Source: Metapseudomonas sp043392685 (GTDB lineage Bacteria; Pseudomonadota; Gammaproteobacteria; Pseudomonadales; Pseudomonadaceae). From it: a stretch of 64,000 nucleotides of DNA. The DNA is taken from NCBI GenBank assembly GCA_043392685.1, contig JBHZGM010000022.1; one strand, written 5' to 3'. The translations under genes were made by a program, and so were the position numbers. The notes below the pieces were generated by a model. It was not told the DNA's origin. It ran no database searches and worked only from the letters and a program-made list of their open reading frames with translations. Positions 25,952 to 34,260 of the stretch are shown here, in pieces (the stretch's first letter is position 1; every line of letters starts with the position of its first letter).

Positions 25952-25963
25952 GTTCGCGCAGGC

Positions 25964-25988
25964 AAAAAAACCGGCCCGAAGGCCGGTC
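25964..25988 (-). terminator. Terminator after paaZ
   Basis: On the minus strand the hairpin ACCGGCC/GGCCGGT with a TTCG loop is followed by seven T, 24 bp beyond the paaZ stop. It ends the paaABCDE-to-paaZ transcription unit. Confidence 0.9.
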
Positions 25989-26011
25989 TTGAACTCACGC
26001 AGCGACTCGCT

Positions 26012-28072
26012 TCACACCGCCTCGGGGCGTTTCAGCACCAGGGTGAGGATGTCGTAGCTGGCGACCAGTTCGCCGTTCTGGTTGGTCACTTCCACGTCCC
26101 AGGCCACCACGCCTTGCGGCTCGCCCTTCGGGCTCTTCTTGCCCTGGTCGATCTTGCGCTTGCAGGTCAGGCGCGCCTGGATGGTGTCGCCGATACCCAC
26201 CGGGGTGATGAAGCGCAGGCTATCCAGGCCGTAGTTGGCCAGTACCGGGCCGGGGGCCGGGGAGACGAACAGGCCGGCGGCGGCCGACAGCACGAAGTAG
26301 CCGTGGGCGATGCGCTTGCCGAACTGGGATTCCCTGGCGGCCAGTTCGTCGAAGTGCATGTAGAAGTGATCGCCCGACAGGCAGCCGAAGTTGACGATGT
26401 CGGCTTCGGTCACGGTGCGGCGGTGGGTCAGCAGGGATTCGCCGATCTGCAGCTCGTCGAAGTAGCGGCGGAACGGGTGAACTTCAGTTTCGACCACCTT
26501 GGCGCCACGCACGTATTCGCGGGTCACGGCGGCCAGCATGGTGGGCGAACCCTGGACAGCGGTGCGCTGCAGGTAGTGTTTCACCGCGCGCAGGCCGCCC
26601 AGTTCTTCACCGCCACCGGCGCGGCCGGGACCGCCGTGCTTGAGCACCGGCAGGGGCGAGCCGTGGCCGGTGGATTCGGCGGCGGACTCGCGGTCGAGGA
26701 TGTGCAGGCGGCCGTGCAGGGCGGCGGCTTGCGGCACCACGCGGGCGGCCACTTGCGGGTCCTTGGTGACCAGGCTGGCCACCAGGCTGCCCTTGCCACG
26801 GGCGGCCAGGGCGATGGCTTCGTCGATGTCGTCGTAGGCCATCAGGGTGCTCACCGGGCCGAAGGCCTCGATGTCGTGGGCGCCGCCTTCGGCATGCGGG
26901 TCGCGGGAGCGCAGCAGGGTCGGGGCGAAGAAGGCGCCTTCGTTCACGCCTTCGCCGCGCGGTGCGAAACCGTCACGGGCACCGAACAGCAGGTCGCTGC
27001 TGGCAAGCAGGGCTTCCAGGCGCTCAGTCACGTCGGCCTGCTGCGCGTGGGAGGCCAGGGCGCCCATCTTCACGCCTTCCACGGCCGGGTCGCCGACCAC
27101 CACCTTGGACAGGCGGTCACGCAGGCGTTCGGCCACGGCGTCGATGTGACGGGCCGGGACAATGGCACGGCGGATGGCGGTGCACTTCTGGCCAGCCTTG
27201 ACGGTCATCTCGCGGGCCACTTCCTTGACGAAGAGGTCGAACTCCGGATCGTCCGGGGTGATTTCCGGGGCGAGGATGGCGCAGTTCAGCGAGTCCGCTT
27301 CGGCGTTGAAGGGCACCGAGTTGCGTACCAGGTTGGCGTTCACCCGCAGCTTGGCGGCGGTGTCGGCGGAACCGGTGAAGGTGACCACGTCCTGGCCTTG
27401 CAGGCGGTCCAGCAGATCGCCGGTGCCGCCGATGATCAGTTGCAGGCTGCCTTCCGGGAGCAGGCCGGATTCATGCATCAGGCGCACGGCGGCTTCGGTC
27501 AGGTAGCTGGTGGCGGTGGCCGGCTTGACGATGCAGGGCATGCCGGCGAGGAAGCTGGGGGCGAACTTTTCCAGCATCCCCCAGATGGGGAAGTTGAAGG
27601 CGTTGATGTGCACGGCCAGGCCGCCACGGGGTACCAGGATATGGGTGCCGGCGAAGGTGCCCTGCTTGCCGAGCGGCATGGCCGGGCCTTCGTGGACGAT
27701 GTTGCCCGACGGCAGCTCGCGGGCGCCGACGCCGGCGTAGCTGAACAGGGTGGCGGCGCCGCCCTCGATGTCGATCCAGCTGTCGGCGCGGGTGGCGCCA
27801 CTGTGGCGGGACAGCGTGTAGAGCTGTTCCTTGTGTTCGGTCAGGTACAGCGCCAGGGCCTTGAGGCGCGCCGCGCGCTGCTGGAAGTCCATGGCCATGA
27901 GGCTGGCGATACCGCGCTTGCGGCCATGTTCGACGGCTTCGGAGAAGTCCAGGGTTTCCTCGTGGGTGCGGAAGAGGGTGCTGCCGTCGATGGCGCTGCG
28001 CAGTGCCTGGGAACCATGCTGGCCGATCCAGCGGCCGCCGATGAAGCTTTGCAGCGTGGGGGCGTTACTCAT
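26012..28072 (-). CDS. paaZ: PaaZ: oxepin-CoA hydrolase / 3-oxo-5,6-dehydrosuberyl-CoA semialdehyde dehydrogenase
   Basis: Bifunctional cytosolic ring-opening enzyme of the phenylacetate pathway (686 residues). The N-terminal two-thirds is an NADP-type aldehyde dehydrogenase with catalytic Glu in FNAEADSLNCAILAPE and Cys in VKAGQKCTAIRRAIVP. The C-terminal MaoC/hotdog domain (from about residue 535) carries LTHRRTVTEADIVNFGCLSGDHFYMH in two segments, the Asp/His pair being the hydratase centre that opens the oxepin. Start 28072 (MSNAPTLQSFIGGRW) was chosen because residues further upstream lie in intergenic sequence; GGAGAA precedes it. It is the last gene of the downstream paa operon, with a terminator behind it. 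A 55-bp repeat separates it from the porin gene upstream. Confidence 0.96.
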   Translation of the reverse strand: MSNAPTLQSFIGGRWIGQHGSQALRSAIDGSTLFRTHEETLDFSEAVEHGRKRGIASLMAMDFQQRAARLKALALYLTEHKEQLYTLSRHSGATRADSWIDIEGGAATLFSYAGVGARELPSGNIVHEGPAMPLGKQGTFAGTHILVPRGGLAVHINAFNFPIWGMLEKFAPSFLAGMPCIVKPATATSYLTEAAVRLMHESGLLPEGSLQLIIGGTGDLLDRLQGQDVVTFTGSADTAAKLRVNANLVRNSVPFNAEADSLNCAILAPEITPDDPEFDLFVKEVAREMTVKAGQKCTAIRRAIVPARHIDAVAERLRDRLSKVVVGDPAVEGVKMGALASHAQQADVTERLEALLASSDLLFGARDGFAPRGEGVNEGAFFAPTLLRSRDPHAEGGAHDIEAFGPVSTLMAYDDIDEAIALAARGKGSLVASLVTKDPQVAARVVPQAAALHGRLHILDRESAAESTGHGSPLPVLKHGGPGRAGGGEELGGLRAVKHYLQRTAVQGSPTMLAAVTREYVRGAKVVETEVHPFRRYFDELQIGESLLTHRRTVTEADIVNFGCLSGDHFYMHFDELAARESQFGKRIAHGYFVLSAAAGLFVSPAPGPVLANYGLDSLRFITPVGIGDTIQARLTCKRKIDQGKKSPKGEPQGVVAWDVEVTNQNGELVASYDILTLVLKRPEAV

Positions 28073-28125
28073 GAGGAATTCTCCGTGCGGGGCCGGCGCA
28101 GAGCACCGGCGTTCATTCTTGGTTC

Positions 28126-28180
28126 GTAGGAGCGAGCTTGCTCGCGAATCTCGGTTGTTCGCGGGCAAGCCCGCTCCTAC
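28126..28180. repeat. REP-type palindrome pair (GTAGGAGCGAGCTTGCTCGCG)
   Basis: Two inverted arms, GTAGGAGCGAGCTTGCTCGC (from 28126) and its partner ending GCTCCTAC (28180), form a classical Pseudomonas REP/BIME pair inside the paa operon, between paaZ and the porin gene. Confidence 0.88.
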
Positions 28181-28192
28181 AGGTTGGGGGCC

Positions 28193-29443
28193 TTACCAGA
28201 GGGCCAGGGTGTAGCCGAGGATCAGGCGGTTTTCATCGACGTCGGTCGTCAGTCCGTTACCGGAGCGGAATGTCACATTGCGCCAGCGCAGGCTCAGGCC
28301 CTTGAGGGCGCCGCTCTGGATCACATAGGCCAGGTCGCTGTCGCGTTCCCATTCCTCGCCATCGTCGCCGTTCGCGGTCTTCACGTTGCGGCCGTCGACG
28401 TAGCGGGTCATGAAGGTCAGGCCCGGGATGCCGAGGGTGGCGAAGTCGTAGTCGTAGCGCAGTTGCCAGGCGTCTTCCTCGGCGCGGGTGAAGGTGTTGA
28501 AGGTCACCAGGTTGACCACGTAGGGGTCGCCGCCATTGAGGAAGGGGAAGGCGCTGTCGCCGGACATGCGCTGGAACGCAACGCTGAACCGGTGGGCGCC
28601 CTTGCCTAGGCTGAACATGCCGTTGAAGTTGCGGTTGTCGATCTCCCCGGCGCGCTCGACGCCATCGCCGCGACTGTCGAAGTAGCGAATGTCGCTCTTC
28701 AGATTAAAGCCCTCGCCAAGCGGCAGCGTGTGCACCAGGCCGACGAACTGCTGGCGGTAGATGTCGTCCAGCAGGCCGTAGTAGTAGCTCACCGCCAGTT
28801 GCGGGTTGATGGCGTAGGTGCCGCCGGCGAAGTCGAAGGCATCGCTGGTGGCGGCGCCGTAACCGATGTCGTCGCGGCCGGAGGAGTCGCGCAGGTTGGT
28901 GCGGGTCAGGCGGCCGCCGTTGAAGGTCAGGCCGCTGATTTCCTGGCTGGTCAGCATGCCACCCTGGAAGGTGGAGGAGAGCAGCCGGGTGTCGTTGTAG
29001 GTCGCCACCGGCAGCAGCGGCTGCAGGGTGCCCAGGCGCAGCACGCTTTGCGAGGCGCGCAGCTTGGCGGTCAGGCCCAGCTCGCTGTAGTCGTCCACCG
29101 GTTCCTTCGACGCCGGGTCGAAGGGCAGCAGGCCGGTGCCACGGCGATCCGGGCTGGAGTCCAGCTTAACGCCCAGCTCGCCGATGGCATCCAGGCCGAC
29201 GCCCACGGTGCCTTCGGTGAAGCCCGACTCGATGCGCGCGGTGAAGCCCTGGGCCCATTCCTCGGCCTTGGACTGGGGCGCGCCTGCCTGGCGGAAGTCG
29301 CGGTTGAGGTAGAAGTTGCGCAGCTCCAGGCTGCCTTTGCTGTCTTCGATGAAGCCTGCCAGGGCCGAAGTGGCGAAGGGCAGGGTGAGTGCCGCAAGGA
29401 GCGGCGCAACGGTACGGCTGTGGGTCATTGTTCTTGTATCCAT
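28193..29443 (-). CDS. OprD-family outer membrane porin, probable phenylacetate channel
   Basis: A 416-residue outer-membrane channel with a signal peptide (cleavage near ATSALAGF), an 18-strand-like OprD pattern (GSLELRNFYLNRDFR at the N-terminus, VSYYYGLLDDIY mid-protein) and a C-terminal TALW-like end (YTLALW). OprD-type porins import small carboxylates, and this one is embedded in the paa operon 18 bp after the ActP-type permease gene, so phenylacetate entry is likely. This matches the role described for PhaK-type porins. Start 29443 gives a 29-residue signal peptide; ATG 29428 is an alternative, and neither has a clear ribosome site. The substrate is inferred from context. Confidence 0.9.
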   Translation of the reverse strand: MDTRTMTHSRTVAPLLAALTLPFATSALAGFIEDSKGSLELRNFYLNRDFRQAGAPQSKAEEWAQGFTARIESGFTEGTVGVGLDAIGELGVKLDSSPDRRGTGLLPFDPASKEPVDDYSELGLTAKLRASQSVLRLGTLQPLLPVATYNDTRLLSSTFQGGMLTSQEISGLTFNGGRLTRTNLRDSSGRDDIGYGAATSDAFDFAGGTYAINPQLAVSYYYGLLDDIYRQQFVGLVHTLPLGEGFNLKSDIRYFDSRGDGVERAGEIDNRNFNGMFSLGKGAHRFSVAFQRMSGDSAFPFLNGGDPYVVNLVTFNTFTRAEEDAWQLRYDYDFATLGIPGLTFMTRYVDGRNVKTANGDDGEEWERDSDLAYVIQSGALKGLSLRWRNVTFRSGNGLTTDVDENRLILGYTLALW

Positions 29444-29461
29444 CGTCCGGTTGTTCTGGGC

Positions 29462-31108
29462 TCAGTGGCGGCTGGCGGCGGCTGCGCCGATGCCGGTCAT
29501 GGAGCGGATGAACTGGGCCAGGTAACGGCCACGTTCTTCCTTGGCACGCTCGGAAGCGTCGGTCACCGAGAACAGCCAGGCACTGAAGAAGGCCAGGCCC
29601 ATGGAGAACAGCGCCGGGTTGGAGTAGGGGAACAGCGCCTGGTCGTGATGCATCACGTTGACCCAGACGGCGGGGCTCAGCACCAGCAGGACGACGGCGG
29701 ACACCAGGCCGGCCACGCTGCCGGCGACGGCGCCACGGGTGGTCAGGCCTTTCCAGAACATGGAGAGGAACAGCACCGGGAAGTTGACCGAGGCGGCGAT
29801 GGCCAGCACCAGGCCGGAGAGGAAGGCGATGTTCTGTGACTCGAACAAGAGGCCGAGGATCACCGCCAGCACGCCGATGCAGAGGGTGGCGATACGCGAC
29901 ACGCGCATTTCCTCACGCTCGCTGGCCTTGCCCTTGCGGATCACGCAGGCGTACAGGTCGTGGGACACCGCCGAGGCGCCGGACAGCGCAAGGCCCGCCA
30001 CCACCGCCAGGATGGTGGCGAAGCCCACGGCGGAGATGAAGCCGAGGAACAGGCTGCCGCCCACCGCGTGGGACAGGTGCACCGCCACCATGTTGCCGCC
30101 GCCGATGATGGCGCCGGCCGCGTCGCGGAATTCCGGGTTGGTGCCGACCATCACGATGGAACCGAAGCCCACCACGATCAGCAGCAGGTAGAAGTAGCCG
30201 ATGAAACCGGTGGCGTAGAACACCGATTTGCGCGCTTCCCTGGCGTCACTCACGGTGAAGAAACGCATCAGGATGTGCGGCAGGCCGGCGGTGCCGAACA
30301 TCATGCCGAGGCCGAGGGAAATCGCGTCAATGGGATTCGACAGCAGGCCGCCCGGCGCCATGATGGCCGCGCCCTTGGCGTGTACCGAAGTCGCGGCGGC
30401 GAACATCGCCTCGGTGCTGAAGCCGAAATGCTTGAGCACCATGAAGGCCATGAAGCTGGTGCCGGAAAGCAGCAGCACTGCCTTGATGATCTGCACCCAG
30501 GTGGTGGCCAGCATGCCGCCGAAGGTCACGTAGAAGACCATCAGCACGCCCACCAGCATCACGGCCTGGGTGTACGAGAGGCCGAACAGCAACTCGATCA
30601 GCTTGCCGGCGCCGACCATCTGCGCCACCAGGTACATCAGTGCCACGGTCAGGGTGCCGAAGGCCGCGGTGATGCGGATCGGGCTCTGTTCGAGGCGGTA
30701 GGACACCACGTCGGCGAAGGTGTACTTGCCGAGGTTGCGCAGGCGCTCGGCGATCAGGAACAGGATGATCGGCCAGCCGGCGAGCACGCCCAAGGCGTAG
30801 AGCAGGCCGTCGTAGCCGTTCATGAACATCATCGCGGAAATGCCGAGGAAGGACGCCGCGCTGATCATGTCGCCGGCGATCGCCAGGCCGTTCTGGAAGC
30901 CGGTGAGGCCGCCGCCAGCGGTGTAGAAGTCCGCGGTCGAGCGGGTGCGCAGGGCGGCCCAGCGAGTGATGCCGAGGGTGAAGAGCACGAACGCCAGGAA
31001 CATGTAGATGGCGTTCCAGTTCAGCGGACGCGCGGCGGCGTCGGCGGCGAAGGCGCCCTGGGAGGCCACGAGGCCGGCGCCGAGCAACAGGCAGGCGAGT
31101 GCTTTCAT
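29462..31108 (-). CDS. ActP-type solute:Na+ symporter, probable phenylacetate/acetate permease
   Basis: A 548-residue SSS-family transporter with a cleavable-looking N-terminus (MKALACLLLGAGLVASQGAFA) and about 13 transmembrane helices. Family signatures include DFYTAGGGLTGFQNGLAIAG, FLGISAMMFMNGYDGLLYAL, and GFGSIVMVGT. Paired DUF485 and ActP genes are the usual acetate permease layout (yjcH-actP), and in phenylacetate islands of Pseudomonas such a pair is considered the phenylacetate uptake system. Its ATG overlaps the stop of the DUF485 gene by 4 bp (ATGA), so the two are translationally coupled. Substrate is inferred from the paa context; acetate is the alternative. Confidence 0.9.
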   Translation of the reverse strand: MKALACLLLGAGLVASQGAFAADAAARPLNWNAIYMFLAFVLFTLGITRWAALRTRSTADFYTAGGGLTGFQNGLAIAGDMISAASFLGISAMMFMNGYDGLLYALGVLAGWPIILFLIAERLRNLGKYTFADVVSYRLEQSPIRITAAFGTLTVALMYLVAQMVGAGKLIELLFGLSYTQAVMLVGVLMVFYVTFGGMLATTWVQIIKAVLLLSGTSFMAFMVLKHFGFSTEAMFAAATSVHAKGAAIMAPGGLLSNPIDAISLGLGMMFGTAGLPHILMRFFTVSDAREARKSVFYATGFIGYFYLLLIVVGFGSIVMVGTNPEFRDAAGAIIGGGNMVAVHLSHAVGGSLFLGFISAVGFATILAVVAGLALSGASAVSHDLYACVIRKGKASEREEMRVSRIATLCIGVLAVILGLLFESQNIAFLSGLVLAIAASVNFPVLFLSMFWKGLTTRGAVAGSVAGLVSAVVLLVLSPAVWVNVMHHDQALFPYSNPALFSMGLAFFSAWLFSVTDASERAKEERGRYLAQFIRSMTGIGAAAASRH

Positions 31109-31410
31109 TGGCCGCACTCCTGCTTGACCTTGTCGTTCAGCGAGTCGAGCCCATTGGTGTGCTTCACGTAGATGCCGGTGAGGGCGAAGGAGAGCAGGAT
31201 GATGACCACGCCCACCAGCATGCCCACGCTGGTGACGCCTCCATTGAGGGATTGGCCGAGCACGCCGGGGGCGAAGGCCACCAGCAGCACGAAGCCGTAG
31301 TAGATCACCAGCATGGTGAAGGTCAGCGACCAGGTCAGGCGCTGCTTGCGGCGGACGAGCTGGATGAAATCCGGGTTCTCCCGGATGCGAGCGAGGTCTT
31401 GCGGGGTCAT
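31105..31410 (-). CDS. DUF485 membrane protein (YjcH-like) partner of the ActP-type permease
   Basis: A 101-residue inner-membrane protein with two hydrophobic segments (about residues 27-48, LTFTMLVIYYGFVLLVAFAP, and 61-83, VGMLVGVVIILLSFALTGIY) and a basic N-terminus (QLVRRKQRLTW) typical of YjcH/DUF485. It is always found immediately before an ActP-family permease and is presumed to be a small subunit or assembly factor. Start 31410 follows an AGAGAGCAA stretch; longer readings into the intergenic repeat are rejected. It is separated from paaE by a REP-type pair at 31488. Confidence 0.92.
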   Translation of the reverse strand: MTPQDLARIRENPDFIQLVRRKQRLTWSLTFTMLVIYYGFVLLVAFAPGVLGQSLNGGVTSVGMLVGVVIILLSFALTGIYVKHTNGLDSLNDKVKQECGQ

Positions 31411-31487
31411 GGGTTGCTCTCTCTTGTTGTGATTGTGAGGCGGTGCTTGTGGGCTTACGGCAAGGCCCGGGTGCTGCTCTGGTTCTT

Positions 31488-31551
31488 GTAGGAGCCAGCT
31501 TGCTGGCGAAGCGCTTTGGAACTCCGCTTTCGCGAGCAAGCTCGCTCCTAC
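31488..31551. repeat. REP-type palindrome pair inside the paa operon
   Basis: GTAGGAGCCAGCTTGCTGGC (from 31488) and GCGAGCAAGCTCGCTCCTAC (ending 31551) are arms of the same family as 28126, lying between paaE and the DUF485 gene. Confidence 0.88.
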
Positions 31552-31560
31552 GGGTGCTAC

Positions 31561-32637
31561 TTAAAGCTGGTCGAAGTCCAGAACGACTTTCTCGCTGACC
31601 GGGAAGGTCTGGCAGGACAGCACGTAGCCGGCGGCCACTTCGTAGTCCTCCAGGGCGAAGTTGCTGTCCATCTCCACCTCGCCTTCGACCACCTTGCACT
31701 TGCAGGTGGAGCACACGCCGGCCTTGCAGGAGTAGGGCAGTTCCAGGCCCTGGGCGTTGCCGGCGTCGAGCACGCTGACGCTGTTGCGCGGCAGTTCGAA
31801 AGTCAGTTCGCGGCCATCGCTGATCACGGTGACCTGGCTGCTGGCGCTGTCGGTGATGCGGGCGGCCTCGCGGGCTTCACGCTTGGCGCTGCCGCTGGCT
31901 GCGGCGAACAGCTCGAAATGGATGCGCTCGGCAGGCACGCCGTTGCCCTTGAGCTGGTCGCGCACGGTTTCGGTCATGCCCTGCGGGCCGCAGATGAAGG
32001 CGGCATCCAGTGCCTTGACGTCGATCCAGCGGGAGAACAGCTGGCCGCACTTGTCGGCGTCGATCCGGCCGTTGTAGAGGTCCACGTCCTGCTGCTCGCG
32101 GCTGAACACGAAGATCAGGTTCAGGCGGTCCAGGTAGGTGTTCTTCAGATCCTCCAGCTGCTCGCGGAACAGCGCGGAAGCACTGGAGCGGTTGCCGTAG
32201 ATCAGGGTGAAACGGCTGTGGGGCTCGCTTTCCAGGGTGGTCTTGATGATCGACAGGATCGGCGTGATACCGCTGCCGGCGGCCACCGCCAGGTAGTTGC
32301 CGTGGCGCGCGGCGTCCAGTTCGACGAAGAAGTGGCCGGACGGCGGCATCACCTCCAGGCTCTGGCCGGCTTTCAGGCTGTCGTTGGCATAGGCGGAGAA
32401 ACGGCCGCCGGCCACACGCTTGATCGCCACCCGCAGCTCGCCGTCGTTGACGCCGGTGCAGATGGAATAGGAGCGGCGCACTTCTTCACCGTCCAGCTGG
32501 GTGCGCATCACCAGGTGCTGGCCCTGGGTGAAGCGGAAGGTATCGGCGAGATCGGCGGGAATGTCGAAGGCGATGGAGACCGCGTCGCGGGTTTCCGGGC
32601 GCACTTCTTTGATCTTCAGGCTGTGGAACTTGCTCAT
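31561..32637 (-). CDS. paaE: PaaE: reductase subunit of the phenylacetyl-CoA 1,2-epoxidase
   Basis: Transfers electrons from NADPH through FAD and a [2Fe-2S] cluster to the PaaA di-iron site. In 358 residues it shows a FAD domain with RRSYSIC (FAD-binding RxYS), an NAD(P) domain with GNYLAVAAGSGITPILSII, and a C-terminal plant-type ferredoxin domain with YSCKAGVCSTCKCKV and a fourth Cys in YVLSCQTFP. Start MSKFHSLKIKEV (32637) is family-typical. In Pseudomonas the same protein is also named PaaK. It is the fifth gene of the paaABCDE operon, 26 bp after paaD. Confidence 0.97.
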   Translation of the reverse strand: MSKFHSLKIKEVRPETRDAVSIAFDIPADLADTFRFTQGQHLVMRTQLDGEEVRRSYSICTGVNDGELRVAIKRVAGGRFSAYANDSLKAGQSLEVMPPSGHFFVELDAARHGNYLAVAAGSGITPILSIIKTTLESEPHSRFTLIYGNRSSASALFREQLEDLKNTYLDRLNLIFVFSREQQDVDLYNGRIDADKCGQLFSRWIDVKALDAAFICGPQGMTETVRDQLKGNGVPAERIHFELFAAASGSAKREAREAARITDSASSQVTVISDGRELTFELPRNSVSVLDAGNAQGLELPYSCKAGVCSTCKCKVVEGEVEMDSNFALEDYEVAAGYVLSCQTFPVSEKVVLDFDQL

Positions 32638-32663
32638 CTTGGTCGTCTCCGGTGGCAAGCCAC

Positions 32664-33197
32664 TCAGATGCACTTGAAATAGTCGAACGGCTCTAGGCAG
32701 TCGCGGCAGCGATACAAGGCTTTGCACGCGGTGGAGCCAAACTGGCTGAGCAGTTCTGTGTGGGCGCTGCCGCACTGCGGGCAGCACACGTCACCGGTGT
32801 TGCCCAGCAGGCTGCGTTTGCTGGTGCTGCCGGCCGGCGGGGCGATGCCGTAGGCGCGCAGGCGTTCGCGGCCATCGGTGCTGATCCAGTCGGTGGTCCA
32901 GGCCGGCGTCAGTCGGCGTTCCAGTTTCGGTGCGGCAAAACCGGCGCCTTCCAGGGCCTGCTCGATGTCGTGCTCGATCACCTCGGTGGCCGGGCAGCCG
33001 GAATAGGTCGGGGTGACCACCACATGCAGGTGGCCGTCCTGCCAGTCGAGGCCGCGGACGATGCCGAGGTCGACTACGCTGACCACCGGCACTTCCGGGT
33101 CCATCACCTCGCCCAGCACCGACCAGGCGCGCGCCAGATCATCCGGCGCGCCGGGCCTGGCGCCACGGTCGCTGGTAATCAGCTCACCAGGACGCAT
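32664..33197 (-). CDS. paaD: PaaD: MIP18/DUF59-type subunit of the phenylacetyl-CoA epoxidase system
   Basis: A 177-residue protein needed for an active epoxidase, probably in iron-sulfur or metal-centre assembly. The DUF59 core contains MDPEVPVVSVVDLGIVRGL and VTPTYSGCPATEVIEHD with its conserved Cys. A C-terminal zinc-ribbon-like region has CCPQCG and CRDCLEPFDYFKC. Its start lies 14 nt inside the end of paaC, so the two are translationally coupled. Start 33197 (MRPGELITSDRG) was chosen from this overlap and frame; further upstream reading is inside paaC. A Pseudomonas synonym is PaaJ. Confidence 0.95.
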   Translation of the reverse strand: MRPGELITSDRGARPGAPDDLARAWSVLGEVMDPEVPVVSVVDLGIVRGLDWQDGHLHVVVTPTYSGCPATEVIEHDIEQALEGAGFAAPKLERRLTPAWTTDWISTDGRERLRAYGIAPPAGSTSKRSLLGNTGDVCCPQCGSAHTELLSQFGSTACKALYRCRDCLEPFDYFKCI

Positions 33198-33945
33198 CGG
33201 GGTAGGCCCGCTGGAGGAATTGCATTTCGGCCAGCAGTAGACCGAGGTGCTCGGTGTGCAGGCCCTTGCGGCCGGACAGGTAGAAGTAGCTGGCCGGCTC
33301 CGGCATCGGCAGGGTGGCGCTGGCGAAGATATCGGCCACCTTGGATTTCCAGGCGGCGGCGACCTCTGCCGGGTTCGGCGCAATGCCAGCCTCGAACAGG
33401 CGCTGTTCCACTTCGTCGCCATTGACCAGTTCCACGGTGAAGCGCGAGATCTCGCGGATGGCCGCCAGCATGCGCCGGTGACTTTCCTCGGTGCCGTCGC
33501 CCAGACGCTCGACCCATTCGCTGGAGCGGCGCAGGTGGTAGGTGACTTCCTTAAGGGCCTTGGCGGCGATGCCGGCGACGCGCTGGTCGCTGGACTGGCA
33601 AAGGCCATGCAGCACCTGGAAGTGCCAGGCATCGTAGAAGAACTGCTTGGTGATGGTCACCGCGTAGTCGCCGTTGGGCTGCTCCACCAGCAACAGGTTG
33701 CGGTAGGCGCGCTCGTCGCGGCGGAACGCCAGGTGGTCGGCATCACGGCCGTCGTCCAGCAGCTCGGCGGCATAGTCCAGCCAGTTGCGGGCCTGGCCCA
33801 CCAGGTCGAGGCCGACGTTCATCAGCGCCAGTTCTTCTTCCAGTGCCGGTGCGCGGCCGCACCATTGGCACAGGCGCTGGCCCTGGACCAGGGCGCTGTC
33901 GCCGAGGCGCAGCAGGTATTGGATGAGGTCTTCGCGTTGGCTCAT
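33184..33945 (-). CDS. paaC: PaaC: structural subunit of phenylacetyl-CoA epoxidase
   Basis: A 253-residue ferritin-like subunit that forms the stable (PaaAC)2 core with PaaA and stabilises the catalytic subunit rather than carrying the di-iron site. Distinctive sequence includes MNVGLDLVGQARNWLDYAAE, NLLLVEQPNGDYA, TITKQFFYDAWHFQVLHGL and EVTYHLRRSSEWVERLGDG. It begins 10 bp after paaB and overlaps paaD by 14 nt. Pseudomonas synonym PaaI. Confidence 0.96.
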   Translation of the reverse strand: MSQREDLIQYLLRLGDSALVQGQRLCQWCGRAPALEEELALMNVGLDLVGQARNWLDYAAELLDDGRDADHLAFRRDERAYRNLLLVEQPNGDYAVTITKQFFYDAWHFQVLHGLCQSSDQRVAGIAAKALKEVTYHLRRSSEWVERLGDGTEESHRRMLAAIREISRFTVELVNGDEVEQRLFEAGIAPNPAEVAAAWKSKVADIFASATLPMPEPASYFYLSGRKGLHTEHLGLLLAEMQFLQRAYPDASW

Positions 33946-33955
33946 GGCAGCGGCC

Positions 33956-34237
33956 TCACATGTGTCCGACTTCGGCCGGCAGCTCGTAGAAGCTGGCGTG
34001 GCGGTAGACCTTGTCCTGGGACGGGTCGAACAGCGGTTCCTTTTCGTCCGGGGCGGAGGCGGTAATCAGCGCGGACGGCACCACCCACAGGCTCACGCCT
34101 TCGTTGCGGCGGGTGTACAGCTCACGGGCGTTCTCGATGGCCATGCGCGCATCGGCTGCATGCACGCTGCCGACGTGCTTGTGGTTCAGACCGTGCTTGC
34201 TGCGCACGAAAACTTCAAAAAGGGTCCACTCGGACAT
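33956..34237 (-). CDS. paaB: PaaB: small subunit of phenylacetyl-CoA epoxidase
   Basis: A 93-residue subunit that links PaaA/PaaC dimers in the multicomponent epoxidase. It starts with the family's MSEWTLFEVFVRSKHGLNHK and contains HVGSVHAADARMAIENARE and RNEGVSLWVVPS. Length is as in E. coli PaaB. It lies between paaA (23-nt gap) and paaC (10-nt gap). Pseudomonas synonym PaaH. Confidence 0.96.
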   Translation of the reverse strand: MSEWTLFEVFVRSKHGLNHKHVGSVHAADARMAIENARELYTRRNEGVSLWVVPSALITASAPDEKEPLFDPSQDKVYRHASFYELPAEVGHM

Positions 34238-34260
34238 GATTCTTATCTCCTCGAGACGGT

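Noticed and set aside
29978..31171. Antisense frame of about 400 codons opposite the actP-like gene
   Set aside because: His/Gly/Ala-rich low-complexity product typical of antisense frames in high-GC DNA; the opposite strand encodes a clear SSS-family permease.
31105..31714. Extended upstream starts for the ActP-type and DUF485 genes
   Set aside because: The extensions read through the REP pair at 31488 and the neighbouring gene, and internal starts give correct family N-termini.
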